Shown piece by piece: positions 31,161 to 39,523 of a stretch of DNA of 64,000 bases. The DNA is taken from positions 1-64,000 of the forward strand of contig JAETSA010000005.1 in assembly GCA_021769885.1 (NCBI GenBank), written 5' to 3'. Made by a program: the position numbers and the translations under genes. The DNA comes from Bacillota bacterium (GTDB lineage: Bacteria; Bacillota; Clostridia; Oscillospirales; Acutalibacteraceae). Position 1 is the first letter of the stretch; the number at the start of each line of letters is the position of its first letter. The notes under the pieces were generated by a model, which saw nothing but the letters and a program-made list of their open reading frames with translations, was not told where the DNA came from and did not search any database.

Positions 31161-33611
31161 TTATTTCTTTTGAAAACGCTTCATTGCAGAGGAGCGCATA
31201 CAGAAGCGCAGGACGTTTTGTGCGGTGCGCTGTAATTCACCCAAGGTGATGCCGTCGGGTTTGCCGTAGGTCGCAAGCAGGGTGCCGTCGGGCTTTTTCT
31301 TGCCTGTACGCTTGCCGCCGGGCATCAGCACATCGACTTGTGCGCGGACACGGTAAGCGTTATCCTTCAAGTTCGGAAATTCCGGACTTTTTTGCGAGCG
31401 CATCCACCAATCGGTAATCACCAAGCCGTCGTATTTCCATTCGCCGCGCAAAACCGTGGTACACAAATCATACTGATAATGCCCGTGCACGCTGTTGATT
31501 TTGTTGTATGAGGTCATAATGGTATGGGGATTGCTTTCTTTTATACAGATTTCAAAGCCCTTCAAATAGATTTCACGCAGAGCACGTTCAGACAGGCGTG
31601 AATCGTTTTGATTACGATTGAACTCCTGATTGTTGCAGGCAAAATGCTTCGGGCAGGCAGAAACGCCGTTTTTCTGTATTCCGCGCACAGCGGCGGCGGC
31701 AATTTTGCCTGTCAGAAGCGGGTCTTCGGAATAATATTCAAAATTGCGCCCGCACAAGGGATTGCGGTGAATATTGATACCGGGGGCTAACAAAACATCC
31801 GTACCCTTTTCTAACATTTCCGCACCGATTGCCGCAAAGACTTCCTCTACCAAAGCTTCATCAAAGGTGCAGGCAAGCAAGGTACCGATGGGCATCAGAG
31901 AGCAACAGCTCCACAGACGAATGCCTGACGGACCGTCGGTCGTGATGACGGGCGGCACGCCTTTTTGACGCAAGGATTCCAATACGCCGCCGAACGCGCC
32001 TGCATTGCCCGCCACGCCCAATTTGCTGTTCATCGTATAATCGCCGCGCGAAATGGCTTCTAATTCCGTTAAATTCAACTGCGCGGTAAAATCTTCTATA
32101 GATACCGTACCGTTTTGCACATCGGACAGCTTATACCCCTTGTCGCCCGTCATCGGCGTGCCTTGCGGCAAATTCTCCGTGATTCTCTTTTGCAAATTGG
32201 TTTGTGCAAGGCTGACTTCCTGTTTTTTGGGCACACGAACGCCGCCGTTTTCTTCCGCTTTGATAACGGAGAACGGCACCAGCGGTGCCGCCACTTCGGA
32301 AAGCTGTTCTGTTAAAACGGTTTCGGGACAGGTATAAGCATAAATCTCCTCTGCCCCCCGCACATCCGTACCGAGATAAAAGCGATAAGTCCCCACTTCG
32401 GTGACGTAGGCGGAACGGAAGCCTGTTACGCCGCTGTCGTCATAGGAAGCAAGTGCCGTTTTCGGCACAGTGATTTGCAATTCTTCCGAGGCATTCGGTG
32501 CAAGGATTTTCGTTTTTGCAAATCCCGCCAAAACTCGCGCAGGATTGCCGAGCCTGCCGCACGGCTTTTGGAGATAGATTTGCACGGTTTCTTTGCCGCT
32601 GTACTGTGTGCCGATGTTTTTCACGGCACAGGTAAACTGAAATGCCGATTCCGATTCCTCGGCAGTAAGGAACGTGACCGAAAAGTCTGTATAAGAAAGT
32701 CCGAAACCGAACGGATAAATCACGTCCGCTTTTGCAAAGGTTTCGAACCAGCGGTAACCGACATAAATATCTTCCGTATAGAAATTATAGTCTTTTTTAC
32801 CGAAATCCACCGCCGAGGGGTAGGATTCGTAGGTTTTCGCGGCGGTATCGGTTAATTTGCCGCAAGGCGTCACTGCACCCGAAAGCAAATCTGCAACTGC
32901 ATTGCCGCTTTCCATACCGCCCTGCCAAACGAGCAATACCGCACCGATTTTGCCGTCATAGTCATCTACCCACGACAAATCCATCATACTGCCGATATTT
33001 AAAAGAACAACTGTCTTTTGAAAATGCTCTGTAATCAGCGTGAGCATTTCGCGTTCCGCATCGGTCAAATAATAGCTTCCCTTTTCAAGGGCGTTTTCCC
33101 TGTCTTCCCCCGAAGAACGTCCAATCGTAACGACGGCACAATCTGACGCAGTCGCTGCAGTGCGTACAAGAGTGCTGTTCAGCGGCATATCCAGGTAATA
33201 GCGCGGCCAGTGCCCCCAAAAGCCGTGGTCAATCGGATTTTTCTCTCCCCAAGCGGTATATATGGATGCAAGGGATTCGTTGACAGACAGAGTCGGACAA
33301 TTCCGCAGTCCCTCCAAAAGAGAAACTGCATACGGCTTGTTGACGTCACCGCCCGAGCCGTAGCCGGTATAGAACCACTCGGTCTGCCCTCTGCCGAACA
33401 GAGAAACAGTTGTGCCGTTTGCGAGCGGAAGCGTTGCATTTTCATTTTTCAAAAGGACTGCGCCTTCCGCCGCCGCACGGCGCAGAAGCTCGGGCATACC
33501 GGGGGTAACGGTTTTCTCCGCGGCATTTCGCGCAGACTCCTCCTGAGACAGCCCCGTAAATTTGGAAACAAGCTTGGTTGCACCTTGTACAATTTTATTG
33601 AGAACAGACAT
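31161..33611 (-). CDS. Glycoside hydrolase family 3 beta-glucosidase, inverted domain order
   Basis: 816 residues. Usual GH3 enzymes have the TIM barrel first. Here the alpha/beta sandwich domain comes first (about 35-275, AAAEGAVLLKNENATLPLANG), then a fibronectin III-like domain (about 320-400, SYTDFSVTFLTAEE), and the barrel last (about 505-800, PPVITTDGPSGIRLW and CPKHFACNNQ). The nucleophile Asp sits in LVITDWWM (about 765). The reversed order has been reported for beta-glucosidases from Ruminococcus albus and Butyrivibrio. No signal peptide, so it acts on imported oligosaccharides. It ends the fucU-GH43-LUD-GH3 operon. Confidence 0.93.
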   Translation of the reverse strand: MSVLNKIVQGATKLVSKFTGLSQEESARNAAEKTVTPGMPELLRRAAAEGAVLLKNENATLPLANGTTVSLFGRGQTEWFYTGYGSGGDVNKPYAVSLLEGLRNCPTLSVNESLASIYTAWGEKNPIDHGFWGHWPRYYLDMPLNSTLVRTAATASDCAVVTIGRSSGEDRENALEKGSYYLTDAEREMLTLITEHFQKTVVLLNIGSMMDLSWVDDYDGKIGAVLLVWQGGMESGNAVADLLSGAVTPCGKLTDTAAKTYESYPSAVDFGKKDYNFYTEDIYVGYRWFETFAKADVIYPFGFGLSYTDFSVTFLTAEESESAFQFTCAVKNIGTQYSGKETVQIYLQKPCGRLGNPARVLAGFAKTKILAPNASEELQITVPKTALASYDDSGVTGFRSAYVTEVGTYRFYLGTDVRGAEEIYAYTCPETVLTEQLSEVAAPLVPFSVIKAEENGGVRVPKKQEVSLAQTNLQKRITENLPQGTPMTGDKGYKLSDVQNGTVSIEDFTAQLNLTELEAISRGDYTMNSKLGVAGNAGAFGGVLESLRQKGVPPVITTDGPSGIRLWSCCSLMPIGTLLACTFDEALVEEVFAAIGAEMLEKGTDVLLAPGINIHRNPLCGRNFEYYSEDPLLTGKIAAAAVRGIQKNGVSACPKHFACNNQEFNRNQNDSRLSERALREIYLKGFEICIKESNPHTIMTSYNKINSVHGHYQYDLCTTVLRGEWKYDGLVITDWWMRSQKSPEFPNLKDNAYRVRAQVDVLMPGGKRTGKKKPDGTLLATYGKPDGITLGELQRTAQNVLRFCMRSSAMKRFQKK

Positions 33612-33630
33612 TGTTTTCCCCCGTTTCTTT

Positions 33631-34266
33631 TTAATAGCCTAAGCTTTCGCCGACCAAAATTACCTTAATACGATTCGGAATATGCGAACGGCGCGTAATC
33701 ACCGTTTGACTGCAAATGCAATCGGGCGCATAACAGTCGCCGCACATACCGTTTACGGCGCAGGGCGTTTTGCGGGAAAGGCGCGTAGCATTGGGCGGGC
33801 AGGCAACCGTTTTGACACGGTCATAGCCGCTGCTGACATCTTTTACAAGCTTATTCATCCCCGCCACCACAATGACATTCTGCGGTCCGAAAATCAAAAA
33901 TGCAAGGCGGCTGCCGTTGCCGTCGATGTTCACAAGCTCGCCGTCCAAGGTTATGGCATTGGTGCTGGTTAAGAAAAAGTCCGCACCGCAGATTTCACTG
34001 TATACGGCACGCTGTTCTTCGGGCGTTTTTGCCTTTGCGCGGTCAATCAGGCGGTAATCGGCGTTTTCCAGGGCATCCATAATGCCCGCTTCGCTCAAGG
34101 TCATAGACCCGCCCCACGCGACGCTCGCACCATTCGGCATCAGTTCGAATACCTTTTTGAGAGCCGCCGCTTTATCGGCGCAGTAGTACCCTTCCATTTG
34201 CCGTTTTTTCAAGTTTTGTATCACGGTTTGTGCCGCGTTTTCATAGTATTTCTGCATCGGTGTCAT
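33631..34266 (-). CDS. LUD-domain (LutB/LutC-like) protein
   Basis: 211 residues matching the single-domain LUD/YkgG group: MPNGASVAWGGSMTLSE (about 43-59), FFLTSTNAITLDGELVN and FGPQNVIVVAGMNKLV. A C-terminal cysteine-rich stretch (about 168-190, CAVNGMCGDCYAPDCICS) could hold an iron-sulfur or zinc site. LutB/LutC proteins take part in lactate oxidation, but single LUD proteins in sugar operons have no assigned role. It lies between GH43 and GH3 with gaps of 13 and 19 bases. Confidence 0.85.
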   Translation of the reverse strand: MTPMQKYYENAAQTVIQNLKKRQMEGYYCADKAAALKKVFELMPNGASVAWGGSMTLSEAGIMDALENADYRLIDRAKAKTPEEQRAVYSEICGADFFLTSTNAITLDGELVNIDGNGSRLAFLIFGPQNVIVVAGMNKLVKDVSSGYDRVKTVACPPNATRLSRKTPCAVNGMCGDCYAPDCICSQTVITRRSHIPNRIKVILVGESLGY

Positions 34267-34279
34267 ATGTATTCTCCTC

Positions 34280-35293
34280 TTATTTTCCGAAAGCCTTTAC
34301 AAGTTCGTCATATTGCGCATCCGTAATGGAAATCACAGAGCCGTGTCGCGGACTGAAATCCATGGCATAATCCTTGCGTTTCAGCTTTAAGAAATGCTCC
34401 ATATCGGTCGTTTGCTGTGCAAAATAGCGATGCTTTCCGTATTGATCCATCAGCATCACCCACGTATCCGTTCCCGTGATATTATACATCGAGCTCCCCT
34501 CCACGCCCGAGGAAGCCAGCGACACGACGGTAGGGTCATCCGTATACGGACCGTTCATTTTGTCCGCCGTGACATAGGCGATGGTTTGATCCTCATCGTG
34601 CTTAAAGTACATATAATACTTGCCGTTTTGCGCGTTATAAATAATATCCGCATCAATCGTTTGCACACCTTCGCGAATGAGCAACGGACGGGGCTCGGTA
34701 AGTGTTTTAAAATCCGAAGTATAAGCATAGTACATCGCGGCTATATCGTTTTCCTCGGTGGAATGTGCCCAATAGACCATATACTGCCCTTTTTCGCTGT
34801 CCCAAAGCGCTTGCGGTGCCCACGCACGGTTTGTCTTGGCAAATGCGCCGCCGAACTCGCGGATGTCAATCACGGTTTCATCCGTCCAATGAATCAAATC
34901 GGCAGATTTCCAAGTAATCAGCGCGTGATTGGAAGTCCAGCCTTCGGACGCCGCCATATCCGTACCGATAATGTAGTAAAATCCGTCCTCCCCTTTTAAT
35001 ATATACGGGTCACGCACGGACTTTTTCCCGAGCGTTTGGATGATGATCTCTTTATTTCCGTTCAGCGGCTCGAAGTTGTAGCCGTCACGGCTGACCGCAA
35101 AATGGATGCGTTCTTCGTCGGGTCCATTCCCCACGAAATAGCAAAACAGATAACTGCCGTCTTTACTCTGAGCAGGTTTGGCATAGTGCAACACGCCTGT
35201 CGCATACAGCACACAAACCGTAATGCCTGCGGCAAGCACAAGTGCGCAGGACGCCCCCGCAACAATTTTTTTGCATTTGGAAGTTGATTTCAT
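34280..35293 (-). CDS. GH43-like five-bladed beta-propeller glycosidase, secreted or anchored
   Basis: 337 residues with an N-terminal signal or anchor (about 10-33) and a propeller of GH43 type. The DGYNFEPLNGN start, SVRDPYILKG (pKa-modulating Asp), AWAPQALWDSEKGQYMVYW and SSGVEGSSMY (probable general acid Glu) follow the order seen in arabinosidase/xylosidase relatives. The first-blade Asp, the usual base, is not obvious within FCYFVGNGPDEERI, so activity should not be assumed. It is co-transcribed with fucU upstream and LUD downstream. Confidence 0.82.
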   Translation of the reverse strand: MKSTSKCKKIVAGASCALVLAAGITVCVLYATGVLHYAKPAQSKDGSYLFCYFVGNGPDEERIHFAVSRDGYNFEPLNGNKEIIIQTLGKKSVRDPYILKGEDGFYYIIGTDMAASEGWTSNHALITWKSADLIHWTDETVIDIREFGGAFAKTNRAWAPQALWDSEKGQYMVYWAHSTEENDIAAMYYAYTSDFKTLTEPRPLLIREGVQTIDADIIYNAQNGKYYMYFKHDEDQTIAYVTADKMNGPYTDDPTVVSLASSGVEGSSMYNITGTDTWVMLMDQYGKHRYFAQQTTDMEHFLKLKRKDYAMDFSPRHGSVISITDAQYDELVKAFGK

Positions 35294-35337
35294 TCTACAG
35301 CACGCTCCAAAACATCATAATATTGTAAGGCTTATTC

Positions 35338-35763
35338 TCAAAGCACGCAGCCTTTTTTCAGAATAATGTTGGCATATTGCTTTTCTTCCCCTGTCGCGAT
35401 AACGGCATAGGCTTTTTTGGCTCTTTCGTAAAATGCAAAGCGTTCTTCAAAAGACACCTGTGCCGCAGGCTCGTATTTCTGCACGGTTGCCTTATACTGC
35501 TCCCAAATGGAGACATCTGCCGTATCGCCTGCACACTTTTGCATCAGCACAAAATTGTTCGAATCGTACTGGTCTAACGGAAACAGCTGTAAAACGGCAT
35601 CGAGCATCTCCACAGCGCCGATACCGTCCGCCCGCACAAGTCTTTGCGCATAGGCGGCGGCAGGGAAATTGCCGTCACCGATGACAATTTCGTCGCCGTG
35701 CCCCATTTCACAAAGCACCTTTAACAATTCGGGGGAAATCACCTTGGGAATATTCTTTAACAT
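35338..35763 (-). CDS. fucU: L-fucose mutarotase, RbsD/FucU family
   Basis: 141 residues from the ATG at 35763 (GAGG at 7-base spacing; the longer track start has no site). LLKVLCEMGHGDEIVIGDGNFPA is the family start, with the catalytic His in MGHGDE and the paired Tyr/Asp near the C-terminus (QYANIILKKG). The length agrees with FucU rather than the shorter RbsD. It interconverts the alpha and beta anomers of fucose or related sugars and heads the glycosidase operon, so a fucosylated or related glycan is a plausible target. Confidence 0.88.
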   Translation of the reverse strand: MLKNIPKVISPELLKVLCEMGHGDEIVIGDGNFPAAAYAQRLVRADGIGAVEMLDAVLQLFPLDQYDSNNFVLMQKCAGDTADVSIWEQYKATVQKYEPAAQVSFEERFAFYERAKKAYAVIATGEEKQYANIILKKGCVL

Positions 35764-35922
35764 AAGACAGCCTCTTTTCTGATTGTATAAAATTCTGCAA
35801 CTATATTCTAACGAAATATGCTTCAAAAATCAATGATTATAGTTTAGAAATTCCATTTCTTTTCAGAAAAAAAGCACCCGACTTTTGCGGATGCTTTTTT
35901 ATGTATTTGCTTTTTACAGCCC

Positions 35923-36759
35923 TCAGTCTTCTTTGAAAACGCCGTCAAACAGCGGAAGCTTGGACATTTTCATTACGGCGCTGAATAGTCTGCCGCCCTG
36001 TACGGGAAGAAGTCTGCCGAAGTAGTTCATAAACGCAGCGTCCATACCGAATACCATCAAGCTGTGTTTCTTCGAAATGCCGTTCATAATCATATTGACC
36101 ATTCTGTCGCAAGAGGTGCTGACCATATTGAGCATCTTCTGTGCCTTTTCGTCGGAAGAACCTTGGTTGCGGAAGATATCCGTCTTGGTAAAGCCCGGGC
36201 AGACAATGCCGACATAGCATTTGCCGCGCAGCTCTTCACGCATAGATTCCGTCAAGGATTTCAGTGCCGCTTTGCTTGCGGAGTAAACGGATGTTCCTGC
36301 CAAAGACATCAAAGCAGCGGAAGAATCCACATTGATGATTGCGGGGGAAGATGATTTCAGAATCAGCGGCAAAAGTGCGTGCATAGAGTAAACCGCCGCA
36401 TAGAAGTTGATGTTCATTGCCTTTTCGATTTCCTCAATCGAATAGTGCTGGAATTTATCAAACTTCGGCAGGATGCCTGCGTTGTTGATCAGCACGTCGG
36501 GCTGAATGTTATTTTCTTCCAAGTATGCAAGATAATTGTCCCAATTTGCGCGGTCGGAAACGTCGAAAAGCTGATAAGAAAATTTATCTGCATATTCGCC
36601 GAGCTCTGCGACCAACGCTTCCATTTTCTGCTGACTTCTCGCAACGCCGAGCACCGTGCAGCCGTGCTCTTTAATGAGTTTTTCCGTAATGCCCTTGCCC
36701 ATACCGCTGGAAGCGCCTGTGACAATGACAGTTTTATTGTTCAGCCAATTTTGATCCAT
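35923..36759 (-). CDS. Short-chain dehydrogenase/reductase
   Basis: 278 residues of the classical SDR fold. NAD(P)-binding TGASSGMGKGI (about 14-24), NNAG (about 90), catalytic Ser in INVDSSAALMS and YSASKAALKS (Tyr and Lys four apart, about 158-162). The C-terminal 60 residues are longer than in minimal SDRs and contain a hydrophobic stretch that could touch the membrane. Substrate unknown. Single gene with its own promoter. Confidence 0.92.
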   Translation of the reverse strand: MDQNWLNNKTVIVTGASSGMGKGITEKLIKEHGCTVLGVARSQQKMEALVAELGEYADKFSYQLFDVSDRANWDNYLAYLEENNIQPDVLINNAGILPKFDKFQHYSIEEIEKAMNINFYAAVYSMHALLPLILKSSSPAIINVDSSAALMSLAGTSVYSASKAALKSLTESMREELRGKCYVGIVCPGFTKTDIFRNQGSSDEKAQKMLNMVSTSCDRMVNMIMNGISKKHSLMVFGMDAAFMNYFGRLLPVQGGRLFSAVMKMSKLPLFDGVFKED

Positions 36760-36798
36760 AACCGAAACTCTCCTTTATACATTGAACTTATGTTGAAT

Positions 36799-36827
36799 AT
36801 TTTAGCCTATTCCCCTGTTTTTTTCAA
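36799..36827 (-). promoter_or_regulatory. Sigma-A promoter for SDR gene
   Basis: Minus-strand TTGAAA, 17-base spacer, TAAAAT. Confidence 0.6.
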
Positions 36828-36897
36828 GTACTTTTTCAAATTTTTAACAAGCAAACATTCCAAAGCGGGACTTCTTTGAAATTATCCGATAAAACAA

Positions 36898-36926
36898 TTG
36901 AAAAATGCAAAGATTCCTGCTAAACT
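36898..36926 (+). promoter_or_regulatory. Sigma-A promoter for YgjP-MPE pair
   Basis: TTGAAA, 17-base spacer, TAAACT, 24 bases before the ATG at 36951. Confidence 0.6.
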
Positions 36927-36950
36927 GAAAGGCAGATAGGGTGAATATAC

Positions 36951-37466
36951 ATGGAATATACGCTGATTTATGAAAAACGCAAAACGGTATCTTTAAAGGT
37001 TGCATCAGATTTATCGGTTGTGGTCAAAGCACCGAAGGGACTGCCGCGCGCGGAAATTGACAGCTTCGTAAGTGCGCACAAATTGTGGATTGAAAAGGCA
37101 AAAGCACGTCAGGAAAAACGCACGGAGACAGAAAACGCGCTTACAAACGAGCGCGTTGCCGAATTGCGCGCCCGTGCCGCAGAAACGATTCCGAAGCGCG
37201 TAGCGTTTTACGCTAAAATTATGGGCGTACAGCCGTCAGGCATCAAAATCACCTCCGCAAAAACGCGGTTTGGCTCGTGCAGCGGTAAAAACAGTCTTTG
37301 CTTTTCCTGGCGGCTGATGCTCTATCCGCCTGAGGCGGTGGATTATGTTGTCGTGCACGAATTGGCGCACATTCGAGAGAAAAATCACTCCCCTGCCTTT
37401 TATGCCGTGGTTGCCGCCGTTTTGCCCGATTACAAAGCGCGTGAACAGCTTTTGAAACTCAAGTGA
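36951..37466 (+). CDS. YgjP-like M48-type metallopeptidase
   Basis: 171 residues of the YgjP/WLM (DUF45) family. The zinc motif HELAHIREKNHSPAFY (about 138-153) has HExxH plus the third ligand His. Upstream lie TRFGSCSGKNSLCFSWRLML, a conserved strand-loop of the family. The N-terminal region is a basic/helical segment (about 30-60). Often linked to restriction or sprT-type DNA-protein repair, but the function of this group is not settled. It ends 15 bases before the metallophosphoesterase. Confidence 0.9.
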   Translation: MEYTLIYEKRKTVSLKVASDLSVVVKAPKGLPRAEIDSFVSAHKLWIEKAKARQEKRTETENALTNERVAELRARAAETIPKRVAFYAKIMGVQPSGIKITSAKTRFGSCSGKNSLCFSWRLMLYPPEAVDYVVVHELAHIREKNHSPAFYAVVAAVLPDYKAREQLLKLK

Positions 37467-37480
37467 AAGAAGGAAAATAT

Positions 37481-39028
37481 ATGAAAAAGGTCCGCTTTCT
37501 CTCCCGCGCAGTACCAAAATCGGTACTGTTTATCGGCGCTGTGCTCGCCGCCTGCACATCTTTTTTGATTTATGTGCTTCGAATCAACGCGGTGTTTATT
37601 GACGCCACCGTTTTCAACGGATTCTCGGCAATCCTGTTCGGCGGAAACATCCTTTGTGCCGTGCTTTTGTTTGCACTGTTCTTACTGCAAGCACATCACA
37701 TCGAAAAGGGCGGCGCAGAGGTACATACGAAAAAAGCCTTTCAGCTTTTTGCCAAAATCGGGCTTGTGTTTGCGGGCGTATTCCTGTTATATACGGCATG
37801 CACTATGATTTTCTCCGATTTCGAGATGCGCGCAAGACTGCGCACTTCCATCGGTGCTTCGATTTTACCGTTTGCGGCGACGCTCAGTATTCTGTTGCTC
37901 GTATGGGGACTGCCGCTGATTCAAAAATCGGCTTGCAAACGCGGGATTGCAATTGTGCTCACTTGTGTACTGGCTTTGAGTGCTGTACTGACGCTCTTCC
38001 CCTGCTACACCTACAAGTTTTTGTCCGACCCGATGGTGATTGACAACGGTGAGAGCTATTCCGTGGTCTTTGCGACCAATGACACTGGCACGGGATTTGC
38101 GGAATACACCTATCAGGGCAAAGCGTACAAGGTTTATGACGAAGCCGCCGGCAGGCTCAAGAACAGCACGATACATACAGTCAAAATTCCGAAAGCACAT
38201 TTGAACGGCAACAGCTACCGTGTCGGCTCTACACGCGTGATTGAGGAACGCAGTTACGGCGGCAGAAGCGGAAAGTCCCTGCTTTCGAAAGATTATGCAT
38301 TCACGGTGCCGAGCGGCGAACAGCAAACCTATCTCACGGTTTCCGACTGGCATATGCACACAAAAGAAGCTTACAAAGCGATTGCAAACGTCGGTGAATA
38401 TGACGGCGTGATTTTGCTCGGGGACGCAGTGCCGGGCTTGGAATGCGAAAAGGACATTGCAGACTATATCGTCACCTTCGGCGGAGAAGTGTCGCACGGC
38501 GTGATGCCGATTTTGTATGTGCGCGGCAACCACGAAACGCGCGGTCCGTTCGCGGCGGCTCTGCCCGAGTATCTCGGAATGGACAGCTTTTTCTACACAA
38601 CGGATTACGACGATTATCATTTCCTGCTCTTAGACAGCGGCGAGGATAAGCAGGACAGCCACCCCGAATACGGCGGTATGGTACATTATGATGCATACCG
38701 TGCCAATATGGTGGAATGGCTGGAGACGCAGGAAAAATCTGACAAAAAGACAATTACCTTGGTGCACGACAGCGACCTTTGCGTCGAGGACGATTTGCGT
38801 GCACGCGCCAAGGTAAAATTGGGGATACTCGGTGCAACCGAAATCATCAGCGGGCACTACCACGTTTGCAAATTCGAACAGGAAAACGGATTTAACATTT
38901 ACACCGACGGCGGCTTTCACAAGGATGAATATATCGCGAGTAAGCTGACGCTGACAAAGGACAATTACCGTTTATCTGCTTGGAATGACAAAGGCGAACA
39001 GGTTTTTGGCAAAGAAATTGCGTGGTAA
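37481..39028 (+). CDS. Membrane metallophosphoesterase
   Basis: 515 residues from the ATG at 37481 (GAAGGA upstream). About five transmembrane segments (about 12-190) precede an extracellular linker and a calcineurin-type phosphoesterase domain (about 285-490). The metal motifs are SDWHMH (DxH), LLGDAV (GD), RGNHETRG (GNHE), LVHDSD and SGHYHVCKFE (GHxH). The active site probably faces outward after the last span. Targets may be envelope phospholipids, nucleotides or teichoic-acid precursors. A strong terminator follows. Confidence 0.9.
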   Translation: MKKVRFLSRAVPKSVLFIGAVLAACTSFLIYVLRINAVFIDATVFNGFSAILFGGNILCAVLLFALFLLQAHHIEKGGAEVHTKKAFQLFAKIGLVFAGVFLLYTACTMIFSDFEMRARLRTSIGASILPFAATLSILLLVWGLPLIQKSACKRGIAIVLTCVLALSAVLTLFPCYTYKFLSDPMVIDNGESYSVVFATNDTGTGFAEYTYQGKAYKVYDEAAGRLKNSTIHTVKIPKAHLNGNSYRVGSTRVIEERSYGGRSGKSLLSKDYAFTVPSGEQQTYLTVSDWHMHTKEAYKAIANVGEYDGVILLGDAVPGLECEKDIADYIVTFGGEVSHGVMPILYVRGNHETRGPFAAALPEYLGMDSFFYTTDYDDYHFLLLDSGEDKQDSHPEYGGMVHYDAYRANMVEWLETQEKSDKKTITLVHDSDLCVEDDLRARAKVKLGILGATEIISGHYHVCKFEQENGFNIYTDGGFHKDEYIASKLTLTKDNYRLSAWNDKGEQVFGKEIAW

Positions 39029-39046
39029 AATGCGCATATAAAATGA

Positions 39047-39092
39047 ACACCGTGCGAACCGATATTGTAACGGTTCGCACGGTGTTTTCTAT
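39047..39092 (+). terminator. Terminator after metallophosphoesterase
   Basis: Perfect 15-bp arms ACACCGTGCGAACCG and complement, loop of 9 bases, then TTTTCTATTTTT. Confidence 0.93.
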
Positions 39093-39144
39093 TTTTAATT
39101 GCAGATTGTATGGTCGCTGCGTGCAGAGCGGGCAGTACAGACTT

Positions 39145-39420
39145 GTAGGGAACAACCTCTGTGTTGTTCCGTGAATTTCATCAGATTTTGCGGGCGATTC
39201 GTGAATCGCCCCTACGGGTAGTGCGTCATTTTACACATACCGTAGGGACAGCCCTTGCGGCTGTCCGTTTCGGGCACAGAATCCCTCCGTCACGGCTGCG
39301 CCGTGCCACCTCCCTTTCACAAGGGAGGCATTACGATCCGCCCCTACGGGGTTCGCGATTCGCCGTTGGGTTTTTTCGAAATCTAAACGTGCTCGGGCGG
39401 GCGTGGAAACCCGCCCCTAC
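39145..39420. repeat. Palindromic repeat array 1
   Basis: Four GTAGGG-family modules: 39145-39171 (plus), 39190-39215 (minus), 39242-39267 (plus) and 39394-39420 (minus). One longer CCTCCC-type unit at 39278-39333 (TCCCTCCGTCACGGC...AAGGGAGGCA) has its own two hairpins. Stems differ between modules but each pairs with itself. Linker TTGGGTTTTTTCGAAATC and CTCGGGCG precedes the last module. The ORF at 39161-39433 is an artefact of the array. Confidence 0.85.
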
Positions 39421-39460
39421 GGGTTTGCTGTGATTTTGGTGGAAACCGGAAATAAAAAAA

Positions 39461-39498
39461 CAGGACGCAGATAGGGATTTCTCGCTTTCTGCGTCCTG
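39461..39498 (-). terminator. Terminator of hppA
   Basis: 11-bp arms CAGGACGCAGA/TCTGCGTCCTG with a plus-strand A run on the left, so it acts on minus transcripts. Confidence 0.9.
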
Positions 39499-39523
39499 CT
39501 TTATCCTACTTTATTTTATGCAC

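Noticed and set aside
31161-33611. Frame error or misassembly in the GH3 gene because of reversed domains
   Set aside because: The frame is continuous and both domains are complete with motifs. Reversed GH3 enzymes are known from related bacteria.
39161-39433. Small ORFs within the repeat arrays (also 52550-52828, 53692-53907, 59610-59819, 62564-62848, 62721-63029)
   Set aside because: They follow the palindromic modules through open frames on both strands and have no ribosome sites. Their translations are similar only because the repeats are.
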